Counted from the stretch's first letter, positions 1-7,078 are shown. The stretch: DNA of 64,000 nt from Clostridium culturomicium (GCF_000821305.1 NZ_CCXK01000014.1:372001-436000), one strand, 5' to 3'. The notes: generated by a model from the sequence alone, not told the origin. A program made the numbers and translations.

Positions 1-299
1 GTTTTTTATCTTTAAAACAACTTATTCAAAATTCTTCTCTAACTTGGGAAAGCTTTCGTTCATTTATAGCTTTATTGATAACAATATTTACAGTGTTTCA
101 GCCATATTTAGATAATTCATCTGAAATAATGATAGAACAACAACAAGAAATTATAGAGCTAGAAAAACAAAAATTAGATTTATGTGATGATATTAGTGAT
201 AGTTTGAAGAATATCGATAATTCTTGTTGTGACATCACTAGTACCTTGGAAAATATCAACAACTCCTTGGAAACTCTTATCGAATCTATTAATCATTAA
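1..299 (+). CDS. C-terminal part of an unrecognised coiled-coil protein (5' end outside window)
   Basis: The frame beginning at base 3 is open from the window edge to a TAA at 297-299, giving about 98 residues. A TTG at 75 is the first possible start inside the window, but the open upstream frame suggests the gene begins before base 1. A hydrophobic stretch (FIALLITIFTVF) could be a membrane helix. It is followed by a Glu/Gln/Lys-rich coiled coil (EQQQEIIELEKQK) and a degenerate repeat of the form SLKNIDNS / TLENINNS. No family was recognised. It runs against the surrounding leftward phage operon and overlaps the 3' end of the minus-strand gene ending at 180. An accessory (moron-type) gene is a guess. 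Confidence 0.5.
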   Translation, partial: FLSLKQLIQNSSLTWESFRSFIALLITIFTVFQPYLDNSSEIMIEQQQEIIELEKQKLDLCDDISDSLKNIDNSCCDITSTLENINNSLETLIESINH

Positions 300-536
300 A
301 TTGATACTAACTATTATTAATGTAAAATATATAGTTTGGCTAACTTGAATAAATTTAAAATTTTTACTTATAGTTGATAACTGCTCTTGAACTGGTACTT
401 CTTGAGCAGTTTCTTTTAATGCTGCTAGTGCTATCTCTAAAGCTTGTACATCTTTTTCTGTTGGATTAACACTCTCAAACTCTTTACAGTCTGCTCTTAG
501 GCTTTCTAGTTGTAATATTGCTTCTTTTTTATCCAT
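180..536 (-). CDS. Small phage-type protein with C-terminal hydrophobic segment
   Basis: A 118-residue product with a strong ribosome binding site (AAGGAGG, 8 bases before the ATG). The N-terminal half (MDKKEAILQLESLRADCKEF, then a DVQALEIALAAL segment) resembles small hypothetical proteins common in clostridial phage early operons. The second half contains a predicted transmembrane helix (YFTLIIVSINLMI). The last 120 bases overlap, in opposite orientation, the end of the rightward partial gene at 1-299, so the C-terminus is less certain than the N-terminus. It is the last visible gene of the leftward series that includes the Rha-type antirepressor. Function unknown. Confidence 0.6.
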   Translation of the reverse strand: MDKKEAILQLESLRADCKEFESVNPTEKDVQALEIALAALKETAQEVPVQEQLSTISKNFKFIQVSQTIYFTLIIVSINLMINRFDKSFQGVVDIFQGTSDVTTRIIDILQTITNIIT

Positions 537-549
537 AGTTAATTCCTCC

Positions 550-732
550 TTAAAAAACTATGTCTGGATTATGTAGCTCATGAATTCTCTGTATTAAATG
601 ATCTATTTTAGTAGCAATTGCTATTTGTAGTGTAATCGTATTACTAATCGCAAGGTCTCCTAACTCATTGCTATAATCCCTTAATCTCTCGATTTGCTCC
701 TCTAATATTTCAATTAATTCTTGTTTATCCAT
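550..732 (-). CDS. Small phage-type hypothetical protein, 60 aa
   Basis: Sixty residues, mostly helical and charged (MDKQELIEILEEQIERLRDY), starting at ATG 732 behind AGGGGAGGAAT. Its first 8 bases overlap the end of the upstream zinc-ribbon gene, and it lies 13 bases before the next gene, as expected for translationally coupled phage early genes. No domain was recognised and no function is proposed. Confidence 0.6.
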   Translation of the reverse strand: MDKQELIEILEEQIERLRDYSNELGDLAISNTITLQIAIATKIDHLIQRIHELHNPDIVF

Positions 733-892
733 TTATAATTCCTCCCCTCTCTAACTCTCTCCTAGACTTCCTATACTGTCTATCTAATAACCTTTTGCAT
801 GGTATACAATAGCTTTGATAACCTCCACCAGTTCGTTTAGGAAACTCGGTTTCCTCTTTGTACCCATGGCAGCTGGCACATTTACGAATCAT
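725..892 (-). CDS. 55-aa zinc-ribbon-like phage protein
   Basis: A short frame that is easy to miss: ATG at 892-890, stop TAA at 727-725, 55 residues. It carries two CxxC pairs, KCASC near residues 5-8 and YCIPC near 29-32, followed by a basic tail (KRLLDRQYRKSRRELER), which is the layout of a small zinc ribbon that could bind nucleic acid. The ribosome binding site AGAGGTG lies just before the ATG. The start is 9 bases past the preceding gene's stop, and the stop overlaps the next gene's start codon region. Small HNH-less CxxC proteins are common in phage operons. The metal binding is inferred from cysteine spacing only. Confidence 0.65.
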   Translation of the reverse strand: MIRKCASCHGYKEETEFPKRTGGGYQSYCIPCKRLLDRQYRKSRRELERGGIING

Positions 893-901
893 ATGACACC
901 T

Positions 902-1261
902 CTACTGATATTCGTTAAATCCTTTGATTAAGCAACAATGAATACATAACTTATCCTCTTCCAAATTCTCTTCAATAATAAACTCAAGATGAATCTCTTT
1001 ATATTTATCCATTACTACTGTTGCAACCTCATCACAACCATTCATAAAATCTAAAATCCATTCTCCTGTTTCTTCATGCTGAAATGCATAAAAGCTTGTT
1101 GCAACACTTGCAGACATCAAATCTGTACATATTAACACTCCAACATTACTATTGCATTGTTCCATTTCTAGTAACGCATTAATAGATTTAATCTCACCTT
1201 GAACTTGATCCTCTTCAAAACAATCTCTAAACACGTAAGTTTTTGTATAAGTACTCCACAT
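902..1261 (-). CDS. Phage-type hypothetical protein, 119 aa
   Basis: A 119-residue product whose ATG at 1261 directly follows the stop of the antirepressor gene, with GGAGGC as ribosome binding site inside the upstream gene's end. The sequence is acidic and ends in a cysteine-rich stretch (KLCIHCCLIKGF). No domain was recognised. Position and tight packing place it in the element's early operon. Confidence 0.6.
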   Translation of the reverse strand: MWSTYTKTYVFRDCFEEDQVQGEIKSINALLEMEQCNSNVGVLICTDLMSASVATSFYAFQHEETGEWILDFMNGCDEVATVVMDKYKEIHLEFIIEENLEEDKLCIHCCLIKGFNEYQ

Positions 1262-1978
1262 CTACATTGCCTCCTCTATAGATATCTGATTATTTACTTG
1301 TATAATTTCTTCTTCTAAAACTGTTGGAACTACATAGTTATTTACTATCCCCCTAGCCTTTTCTAACTGACTTCTCTTAATAGCTTCATATCTACTAACA
1401 CCAAACTCTCTTCTTAGTTGATGCTGAATGTCTGAGTAAACTCTTCCTCTTAATGAATTATCTTTATATGCCTGGCTTTTATATCCACCTAAAACCTTAA
1501 TACCTATTTTTCTAACTAAGTTTTGTAATTCTTTGCAATCCACATTAAATAAGGGCATATCATTTTCAAGCTTAGTAACTTTTGAATCTACTTCTTCAAG
1601 CTTTTCACCTTGTTCTTTAACTACCTGGAACTGTAACTCTAGTATCTCCATAGGACTTAATTGTTTCTTATGGCCTTCTTCAATGTACTGCTCCATCTCA
1701 GCAAACTTGTCCATGTATCTGTCAGTAAATAAGTTTCCTTTGGTTCCCGTAGTCTTATGTGCTAAAAACTCACACCCTCCTTTAGTTACCATATACTCTC
1801 TATTTGATTTACCGCTCTTATCAACATAAGAACCTTCTGTCCAATATTTACTGAATCCAATTTTGGCTTTAGCTAAATCCTCATTGATCCCATCAATCTT
1901 TCTTAATAACTTTGCATGTTCCATCTCAATCATTTCTGCAACTTCTCTGCTGCTTAATTTGTTTTCTAATTTGTTCAT
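1262..1978 (-). CDS. Phage antirepressor: Rha-type N-terminus with ORF6C C-terminal domain
   Basis: A 238-residue protein. Residues about 1-95 match the Rha phage regulatory domain (SSREVAEMIEMEHAKLLRKI, then YMVTKGGCEFLAHKTTG and FTDRYMDKFAEME). A coiled-coil linker follows at about 105-145. The end, about 150-235, matches the ORF6C domain (ELQNLVRKIGIKVLGG, then YSDIQHQLRREFGV and EKARGIVNNYVVP). Proteins of this architecture act as antirepressors or regulators in temperate phages. The ATG at 1978 has a good AGGAGG site. It is the largest gene of the leftward early operon. The assignment is secure at family level; its target, probably the repressor at 2752-3186, is inferred. Confidence 0.85.
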   Translation of the reverse strand: MNKLENKLSSREVAEMIEMEHAKLLRKIDGINEDLAKAKIGFSKYWTEGSYVDKSGKSNREYMVTKGGCEFLAHKTTGTKGNLFTDRYMDKFAEMEQYIEEGHKKQLSPMEILELQFQVVKEQGEKLEEVDSKVTKLENDMPLFNVDCKELQNLVRKIGIKVLGGYKSQAYKDNSLRGRVYSDIQHQLRREFGVSRYEAIKRSQLEKARGIVNNYVVPTVLEEEIIQVNNQISIEEAM

Positions 1979-1999
1979 ATTTCTTACCTCCTAAACTTT

Positions 2000-2062
2000 T
2001 TACCCTCTCACTGGAGCCGTTCGAATATACCCTCCAAATACATCAGGAGCCGCTTGAATATC
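2000..2062 (-). other. Possible 20-codon peptide frame carrying a 16-bp direct repeat
   Basis: GGAGCCGTTCGAATAT (2013-2028) and GGAGCCGCTTGAATAT (2046-2061) are direct repeats with a 33-base period and 14 of 16 identical positions. Read on the minus strand they lie in a frame that gives DIQAAPDVFGGYIRTAPVRG and stops at 2000-2002, just before the antirepressor's ribosome binding site. The frame has no normal start codon: only ATA at 2065, or an ATG at 2073 that stops after three codons (ATG ATT AAA TAG). It may be a tiny peptide gene with a damaged start, or a repeated DNA binding site. Confidence 0.3.
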
Positions 2063-2087
2063 TATTTAATCATCCTTTTAGCTAAAA

Positions 2088-2294
2088 CTAATTTAGTTCT
2101 TTTATATTTTCTAAATCAGATAAATCCTTTCCAGAATAAGTTTCAAGAAATTTAAATAACTCTACCCTAGTAACTTTTAATCTTCCTAGTTTTAAGCCAA
2201 CTAATATTTTTTTATCAATAAGTTCATACACTTTATGATTATCAACTTTTAAAAGCTTTGCTACTTCTGGAACTGTATATAATAAATCTTCCAT
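2088..2294 (-). CDS. Excisionase-family helix-turn-helix protein
   Basis: The start is placed at ATG 2294, nine bases after AGGGG, rather than at the TTG three codons upstream, giving 68 residues. The protein is a single winged HTH of the MerR/excisionase type (LYTVPEVAKLLKVDNHKVYE, then KLGRLKVTRVELFKFLE). Such proteins direct integrase toward excision or act as small regulators. Its stop lies well before the antirepressor gene, and its start lies just past the stop of the Cro-like gene, so it belongs to the leftward early operon. A role as Xis for the integrase at 3780-4919 is an inference. Confidence 0.75.
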   Translation of the reverse strand: MEDLLYTVPEVAKLLKVDNHKVYELIDKKILVGLKLGRLKVTRVELFKFLETYSGKDLSDLENIKELN

Positions 2295-2306
2295 CAAATT
2301 CAACCC

Positions 2307-2519
2307 CTAACCTGTAATTTTAAAATCCTTAAATATTTCATCTGTAGTACAATTGTAAATTTTAGCCATCCTTGCGATAAGCACTGCTGAAGGCTTTTGA
2401 TATCCTTGTTCTAGCTTATAAAATGTACTCATACTTATATTTAAATTTTCAGCTGCTTGAGTGGATTCAAGTCCAGCATTTATTCTTCTAAGTTTAATTG
2501 GTGTTATTTTCATATTCAT
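2307..2519 (-). CDS. XRE-family regulator, Cro-like
   Basis: The first gene of the leftward operon, divergent from the repressor gene. The start is placed at ATG 2519 behind GAGGGAAG, giving 70 residues beginning MNMKITPIKLRR; a longer frame begins upstream but has no ribosome binding site. The protein is one HTH_3 domain (STQAAENLNISMSTFYKLEQ, then GYQKPSAVLIARMAKIY). Position, small size and divergence from the larger repressor fit a Cro-type switch protein. Confidence 0.8.
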   Translation of the reverse strand: MNMKITPIKLRRINAGLESTQAAENLNISMSTFYKLEQGYQKPSAVLIARMAKIYNCTTDEIFKDFKITG

Positions 2520-2587
2520 ATCACTTCCCTCTTTAAATTCACAAGATAAATTTGTTATGTTAGGTGATTTATTTATCATGTTATATA

Positions 2588-2735
2588 TATATTATGTCGC
2601 TTAAACCGTCATTTGTAAAAAGTCTAATTGTCGGTATTTACGTCATATTTTCAACTTATGTCGCTCTCACTCTGCTTTTCTTGAATTTTCTTAATATTGC
2701 TATTGATTTTGTCGGTAATTATGATAAAATTATCA
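2588..2735. promoter_or_regulatory. Divergent immunity-region promoters with repeated TGTCG operator-like motifs
   Basis: The 232 bases between the Cro-like and repressor genes contain two 18-bp blocks of the form TGTCGS-N6-CGTCAT, at 2595-2612 and 2629-2646, 34 bases apart. Further TGTCG copies are at 2659 and 2710. A rightward promoter is plausible, with TTGATT at 2703 and TAAAAT at 2725 (16-base spacer), so the last TGTCG copy would sit between -35 and -10. Repeated binding sites between divergent regulator genes are typical of a lysogeny switch. The small overlapping rightward frame at 2564-2758 has no support. Confidence 0.5.
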
Positions 2736-2751
2736 TACGAGGTGATTTTTT

Positions 2752-3186
2752 ATGTTAGGTGATAAAGTTAAGTTATTAAGAAAACAAAATAAGGTTACAC
2801 AACAAGAATTAGCAAATGCTTTAAATTTAAGTCGTTCTACAATAGGAATGATTGAAGGAAATAAACAAGGTGCCAGTAAAGATACTTTAATAAAAATAGC
2901 TGACTTCTTTAATGTTACAATTGACTATTTGCTTTCAGATGATAAAGATATGAATGATATAGATGATATAAAAATATCTAAAAAAGCTGAAAAGGATATA
3001 AAAAAAGCTCTTAGTGAAACACTAGAGCAACTCGAAAATTCTCAAGATGGCTTGATGTTTGACGGTGAACCTATTGATGATGAAACTAGAGAACTATTAA
3101 GATTAAGTATTGAAAATTCAATGAAACTTGCTAAGCAAATTGCTAAGGTCAAATATACTCCAAATAAGTACAAAGACAAGAAGTAA
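2752..3186 (+). CDS. Phage repressor, XRE family
   Basis: A 144-residue protein. An N-terminal HTH_3 domain (LLRKQNKVTQQELANALNLS, then GMIEGNKQGASKDTLIKIAD) covers about residues 5-62. The C-terminal part is helical and ends LSIENSMKLAKQIAK, as in clostridial prophage repressors that lack an autocleavage domain. It starts at ATG 2752 behind GAGGTG. The ImmA-like protease gene follows 21 bases downstream, which is the ImmR/ImmA pairing known from ICEBs1 and many Firmicute phages, where the protease inactivates the repressor. Confidence 0.85.
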   Translation: MLGDKVKLLRKQNKVTQQELANALNLSRSTIGMIEGNKQGASKDTLIKIADFFNVTIDYLLSDDKDMNDIDDIKISKKAEKDIKKALSETLEQLENSQDGLMFDGEPIDDETRELLRLSIENSMKLAKQIAKVKYTPNKYKDKK

Positions 3187-3207
3187 TATACACAGGGGAT
3201 GGGTTTA

Positions 3208-3648
3208 ATGAAAAACTATATAAAAAAAGAAGTTAATCGACTGATAAAAAAATATAATACTAATAATCCTTTTGAAATTGCAAAAGGTGAAAACATTATT
3301 ATCTTATTTGAAAAACTAGGTAATATTAATGGATATTATAATAAATATGCTAGACAAAAGTTTATTCATATCAATGAAGATTTAGATTTTCAATCTCAAT
3401 TCTTAACATGTGCTCATGAATTAGGTCATGCTAGAATCCACCCTGATTCTAATACCCCTTTTTTTAGAGATAATTCTTTTTATTCTATAAATAAACTTGA
3501 AAAACAAGCAAATTATTTTAGCGCTGAATTGCTTATAGATGCAAATAAAATTGATAAATGCCTCTTAGGTTTATATTCTGTAGAGCAATTAGCAGCTATA
3601 TATAATGTACCTGTTGAGTTAATCAATCTAAAATTTAATCTAGGTTAA
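3208..3648 (+). CDS. ImmA/IrrE-family metallopeptidase
   Basis: The start is placed at ATG 3208, nine bases after AGGGG. An ATG at 3199 sits directly on the ribosome binding site and is unlikely. The 146-residue product has the zinc protease signature HELGH (AHELGHARIHP) near residue 74 and a downstream segment KLEKQANYFSAELL that supplies the third ligand region, then a short helical end (SVEQLAAIYNVP). ImmA-type enzymes cleave the partner repressor encoded just upstream and so derepress the element. Family assignment is firm; the substrate is inferred from gene order. Confidence 0.88.
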   Translation: MKNYIKKEVNRLIKKYNTNNPFEIAKGENIIILFEKLGNINGYYNKYARQKFIHINEDLDFQSQFLTCAHELGHARIHPDSNTPFFRDNSFYSINKLEKQANYFSAELLIDANKIDKCLLGLYSVEQLAAIYNVPVELINLKFNLG

Positions 3649-3687
3649 TGTATATTTTTTTACCATTTCTTGAACATACGTTTGTGG

Positions 3688-3713
3688 AAGGAGGTTATTT
3701 TATGACTATCTAG
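3688..3713 (+). other. Strong ribosome binding site with a three-codon frame upstream of integrase
   Basis: In the 131-base gap between the ImmA-like gene and integrase, AAGGAGG (3688-3694) is followed at normal spacing by ATG ACT ATC TAG (3702-3713). The ribosome binding site is as good as any in the region, but the frame ends after three residues. It may be a minigene affecting integrase expression or the remains of a lost small gene. Nothing else was recognised in this gap. Confidence 0.35.
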
Positions 3714-3779
3714 AGTTTCTTACACTAGATTTTAAAAAATAATCATTTTTTAATAATGAAAGTAATTGGAGGTAATATA

Positions 3780-4919
3780 ATGCAAGGTGGAACAAGAAAA
3801 CGTGGCTCAACATGGAGCTATTACTTCGATTTAGGAATGGTTGAAGGAAAAAGAAAGAAAAAAGAAAAAGGAGGGTTTAAAACAAAAAAAGAAGCTCAAG
3901 AAGCTTTAAGAATTGCTTTAAATGAATATGAAAAATGTGGATCTATCATAGAAGAAAGCAATATTTCTGTTTCTGATTACTTTGATTATTGGTACAAAGA
4001 ATATGTAGTTATTAATTGCAAATATAATACTCAAGATTATTACAAAAGAATAATAAATAATCATATAAAACCAATATTAGGTAAATATAAACTGAAATCA
4101 TTAACCCCAGCATTATTGCAAGAATTTATTAATAAAAAATACTTAAGCGGATTATCTAAATCCAGTATAGAGAATTTTTACAGTGTACTTTCTAGTGGAT
4201 TAAAATCTGCAGTATATCCCTATCAATTTATAAAAGACAATCCTATGCAATATGTTAAACTCCCTAAAGATGATAAATCTAAAAATGCTAAAGATGATTT
4301 AAAACTAATATCTCTTGAAGATTATAATAAAATCACCAAAAGATTCCCTGTAGGTAGTAACTTTTATATACCACTTCAAATTGCTTTTCATACCGGTATG
4401 CGTGGTGGTGAAATCACAGCATTACAATGGAATGATATTGATTTAAATAATAAAACTATACAAGTTCGTCATACTTTAATAAATAAAGGAAAAGGAATAT
4501 TTGAACTAGGAACACCTAAAACCATAAGCTCCAATAGAACAATTGTTATAGGTGATACTTTAGTTAATATACTAAAAAAGCACAGTTTACTTCAAAAAGA
4601 AAATAAATTAAGATATGGTGAATATTATACTAATTCAAATTTTATATGTACTAAAGAAAATGGTGAACACATAACAACTGATAGTCTTAAGTATTTATCA
4701 CGTGTAATAAATTACGAATTAGGTATAACTTTTAACTTTCACTCTCTTAGACACACTCATGCTACTATGCTTTTAGAAGCTGGAGCTAATATTAAAGATA
4801 TCCAAGCAAGATTAGGGCACTCAAAATTATCCACAACTATGGACACGTATTCGCATGTTACTAACAAAATGAAAAATGATACTGTTAATATTTTAGAAAA
4901 TATTATTTTAAAAAAATAA
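3780..4919 (+). CDS. int: Tyrosine recombinase (phage/ICE integrase)
   Basis: The start is placed at ATG 3780, behind TTGGAGG, giving 379 residues. An upstream in-frame ATG at 3756 lacks a ribosome binding site. The N-terminal arm-binding domain is basic (RKRGSTWSYYFDLG, then KKEAQEALRIALNEY). A SAM-like core-binding domain follows at about 60-160. The catalytic domain carries the expected residues: Arg in TGMRGGEITALQW, HSLRHTHAT (HxxR), LGHSKLSTT and the nucleophile Tyr in MDTYSHV. The stop lies one base before the repeat cluster at 4921-4976, the usual position of an integrase next to its attachment site. It should integrate and excise the element whose other end is left of the window. Confidence 0.93.
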   Translation: MQGGTRKRGSTWSYYFDLGMVEGKRKKKEKGGFKTKKEAQEALRIALNEYEKCGSIIEESNISVSDYFDYWYKEYVVINCKYNTQDYYKRIINNHIKPILGKYKLKSLTPALLQEFINKKYLSGLSKSSIENFYSVLSSGLKSAVYPYQFIKDNPMQYVKLPKDDKSKNAKDDLKLISLEDYNKITKRFPVGSNFYIPLQIAFHTGMRGGEITALQWNDIDLNNKTIQVRHTLINKGKGIFELGTPKTISSNRTIVIGDTLVNILKKHSLLQKENKLRYGEYYTNSNFICTKENGEHITTDSLKYLSRVINYELGITFNFHSLRHTHATMLLEAGANIKDIQARLGHSKLSTTMDTYSHVTNKMKNDTVNILENIILKK

Positions 4920-4920
4920 T

Positions 4921-4976
4921 TTGCCACCAACTATAAAGTTACGGTGGCAAATCGGTGGCAAATCATATTTTTGCCA
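4921..4976. repeat. Integrase-adjacent repeat cluster; probable attachment-site region
   Basis: Two exact tandem copies of GGTGGCAAATC lie at 4943-4953 and 4954-4964. TTGCCACC, the inverse of GGTGGCAA, is at 4921-4928, and a partial TTGCCA at 4971-4976. The inverted pair could form an 8-bp stem, but no T-tract follows on the plus strand, so a role as recombinase-binding sites is preferred over a terminator. Host sequence (the rlmD stop) begins at 4999, so the crossover core should lie between about 4965 and 5020. The core cannot be identified without the other end of the element. Confidence 0.5.
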
Positions 4977-4998
4977 ATATCAATACGGCTTAAACCCT

Positions 4999-6375
4999 TT
5001 ATTTTCTTACTATCTTAGCAACACACTCAACATGATGCCCTTGTGGGAACATATCAACTGGTTGAATTTCCTGTGCTTTATATCCTAAGTCCTCTAATAT
5101 TCTTAAATCTCTTGCAAGGGTTGCAGGATCACATGATACATATACTATCCTTCTTGGCTCAACCTCTGCTATAGCATGAAGAAGAGATTCCTCACAGCCT
5201 TTTCTAGGTGGGTCAAGCATTATTACATCTGGATTTATGCCTGATTTAATCAGCTTTGGTATTTCCTCTTCTGATTTTCCAACGATGAATTCTACATTTG
5301 AGACGCCATTATTCTTTTTATTTTCATTTGCATTATTAATAGCTTGAGGAATTATCTCTATTCCATAAACCTCTTTAGCTGCTTTTGATAGGAATAAGGA
5401 AATTGTTCCTGTTCCGCAATAAGCATCAAATACAACTTCATCCCCCGTTAGTTCTGCATATTCTAAAGCTTTGCTGTATAATACTTCTGTCTGTACAGGG
5501 TTAACCTGGAAGAAGGATAATGGTGATATATTAAATTTAAATTCTCCAATGTAATCAGCAATAGTATCCTGTCCCCATAAAGTTATAGATTCAAGTCCTA
5601 ATATTACATTGGTTTTATCTTTATTTATATTTTGAATTACAGATTTTAAATTTGGAATTTCAGCTTTTAATTCATCAACAAGAGCATTTACACTTGGGAG
5701 CTTGTTTCCATTTGTTACAATTACCACCATAACATCTTTAGTCTTAAAGCCTTCTCTTATCATTACATGACGAACTGTTCCACTGTGTGTTTTTTCATCA
5801 TAAGCCTTAATCTTATATTTTCTCATCCAATCTTTTAGAAGCTCAACAACTTTATCTCCAAGTTTGCTTTGAATAAAACAAGTCTTCATGTCTATGATAT
5901 CGTGAGATCTTGGTGCATAAAAACCTACCACTATATCCTCACCATTCATTCCCACTGGCAGCTGCACCTTGTTTCTGTAGTTATAAGGATTCTCCATACC
6001 TAAAGTTCTAAGAATCTCTGCATCCTCAAGCTTTCCAATTCTGCTCATAACATCTTGAACTCTTTGAGTTTTAAAATTCAACTGCTCTTCATAGGTTAAA
6101 TGCTGAAGATTACAGCCTCCACATCTTTTATATATTGAGCAAACTGCTTCTGTTCTGCAGTTTGCTGGCTTTATAACCTCTAAAAGCTTCCCTACTCCAT
6201 AATTTTTATTAACTTTTATAAGCTTAACCTTTACTTGCTCGCCTTTGATAGCGCCTTTAACGAACACTGTAAAATTATCTATTTTACCTACGCCTTCTCC
6301 TTCATGACCGTAATTGTCTATGTTAATTATATAATCTTCATTCTTTTTTATATCTAAATTTAGTGCTTTAGTCAT
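4999..6375 (-). CDS. rlmD: 23S rRNA (uracil-5-)-methyltransferase, RlmD/RlmCD type
   Basis: A 458-residue enzyme of the TrmA/RumA family that methylates C5 of uridine in 23S rRNA with S-adenosylmethionine. An N-terminal TRAM domain spans about 10-65. An iron-sulfur cluster motif follows (CSIYKRCGGCNLQHL, with a later Cys in KTCFIQ). The methyltransferase core has DAYCGTGTISLFL for SAM, DPPRKGCE, the nucleophile Cys in YVSCDPATLARDL and the general-base Glu in HHVECVAK. The start at ATG 6375 follows AGAGGGTG. Its 3' end abuts the integrated element. Streptococcal elements are known to use the 3' end of rum genes as an insertion site, so this may be an analogous site. Confidence 0.92.
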   Translation of the reverse strand: MTKALNLDIKKNEDYIINIDNYGHEGEGVGKIDNFTVFVKGAIKGEQVKVKLIKVNKNYGVGKLLEVIKPANCRTEAVCSIYKRCGGCNLQHLTYEEQLNFKTQRVQDVMSRIGKLEDAEILRTLGMENPYNYRNKVQLPVGMNGEDIVVGFYAPRSHDIIDMKTCFIQSKLGDKVVELLKDWMRKYKIKAYDEKTHSGTVRHVMIREGFKTKDVMVVIVTNGNKLPSVNALVDELKAEIPNLKSVIQNINKDKTNVILGLESITLWGQDTIADYIGEFKFNISPLSFFQVNPVQTEVLYSKALEYAELTGDEVVFDAYCGTGTISLFLSKAAKEVYGIEIIPQAINNANENKKNNGVSNVEFIVGKSEEEIPKLIKSGINPDVIMLDPPRKGCEESLLHAIAEVEPRRIVYVSCDPATLARDLRILEDLGYKAQEIQPVDMFPQGHHVECVAKIVRK

Positions 6376-6450
6376 TGTTAATTCACCCTCTATCAGTTTT
6401 CAATACTAATAATTTTAACAGAAATCCACTTATTTAACCACTATAACGTA

Positions 6451-6487
6451 AAAAAGTAACTTTAGCTGACAACTAAAGTTACTTTTT
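6451..6487 (-). terminator. Strong bidirectional hairpin
   Basis: A perfect 15-bp stem, AAAAAGTAACTTTAG (6451-6465) with its complement (6473-6487), around a 7-base loop, flanked by A/T runs on both sides. It lies about 170 bases downstream of the leftward DUF1540 gene and is the likely end of that transcript. It also insulates the rlmD promoter region. Confidence 0.7.
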
Positions 6488-6499
6488 AGTATTAAATCA

Positions 6500-6655
6500 C
6501 TTCTTATTTCATTGAAATGATGCTCAAATATTAAGCTCGTTTGTCAAAATTAAAACTTTGCACACTCAGTTAACTTTACAATAACTAAACCACAGTTGTT
6601 CTCTGCGGAAGTTCCACTGCCAAATTAAAGATTTTAAGCGTCACTTCTATATCGC
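6500..6655. repeat. Degenerate copy of dispersed intergenic repeat family 1
   Basis: Between the hairpin at 6451 and the DUF1540 gene, TAACTAAACCACAGTTGTT and CCAAATTAAAGATTTTAAG followed by CGTCACTTC resemble, in the same order, blocks of the better preserved copies at 29,190-29,365 and 61,955-62,050. Mutations have broken the small hairpins. No gene was found here. Confidence 0.4.
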
Positions 6656-6658
6656 CTC

Positions 6659-7018
6659 TTAAAGCATAAAAGATTCACAATCCGTTCTATTATTACTTAT
6701 TGCACCAGGACCATTTATATTAACATCACCAGAAGTGCAACTTCCATTAATATTATATCTGCATCTCGCTGCTTCACATTGAATTGATGAACTGTTGCTG
6801 TAAGCAGAATTGGTAAATCTATTATCTACCACACCACCTATATTATAATTATGTACATTAGATAAAGTATGCTTAAGCCCTTTTTCTTCAAAAGATCCAC
6901 AATTCGTATATTCCTTTGAGTGAGCATTTGTACCTTGAATGTGTATATTATTTGATGTGCACATCCCATATGTGTTATGCATGCAATTTTTGGCATTGCA
7001 GTTCAAATTTCCACTCAT
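6659..7018 (-). CDS. DUF1540 protein with two cysteine-rich repeats
   Basis: The start is placed at ATG 7018, eight bases after AAAGGAG, rather than at a GTG three codons upstream, giving 119 residues. The protein has two copies of a DUF1540-type unit, residues about 5-42 and 80-118. Each has a Cys-x4-Cys-x7-Cys pattern (CNAKNCMHNTYGMC; CEAARCRYNINGSC) and a later Cys before Ser-Phe (NCGSF; DCESF). The linker is Asn/Ser-rich. DUF1540 proteins are common in spore-forming clostridia and presumably bind metal, but the function is not established. It is a single-gene unit with its own terminator. Confidence 0.82.
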   Translation of the reverse strand: MSGNLNCNAKNCMHNTYGMCTSNNIHIQGTNAHSKEYTNCGSFEEKGLKHTLSNVHNYNIGGVVDNRFTNSAYSNSSSIQCEAARCRYNINGSCTSGDVNINGPGAISNNRTDCESFML

Positions 7019-7078
7019 TTTAAACACTCCTTTGAGTTAGTTTTCATTAGTATGTGGAATTTTTAACTTTTTATGCAT

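Noticed and set aside
2564..2758. Rightward frame in the immunity gap
   Set aside because: It covers the promoter and operator region, lacks a ribosome binding site, and overlaps the starts of two well-supported regulator genes.
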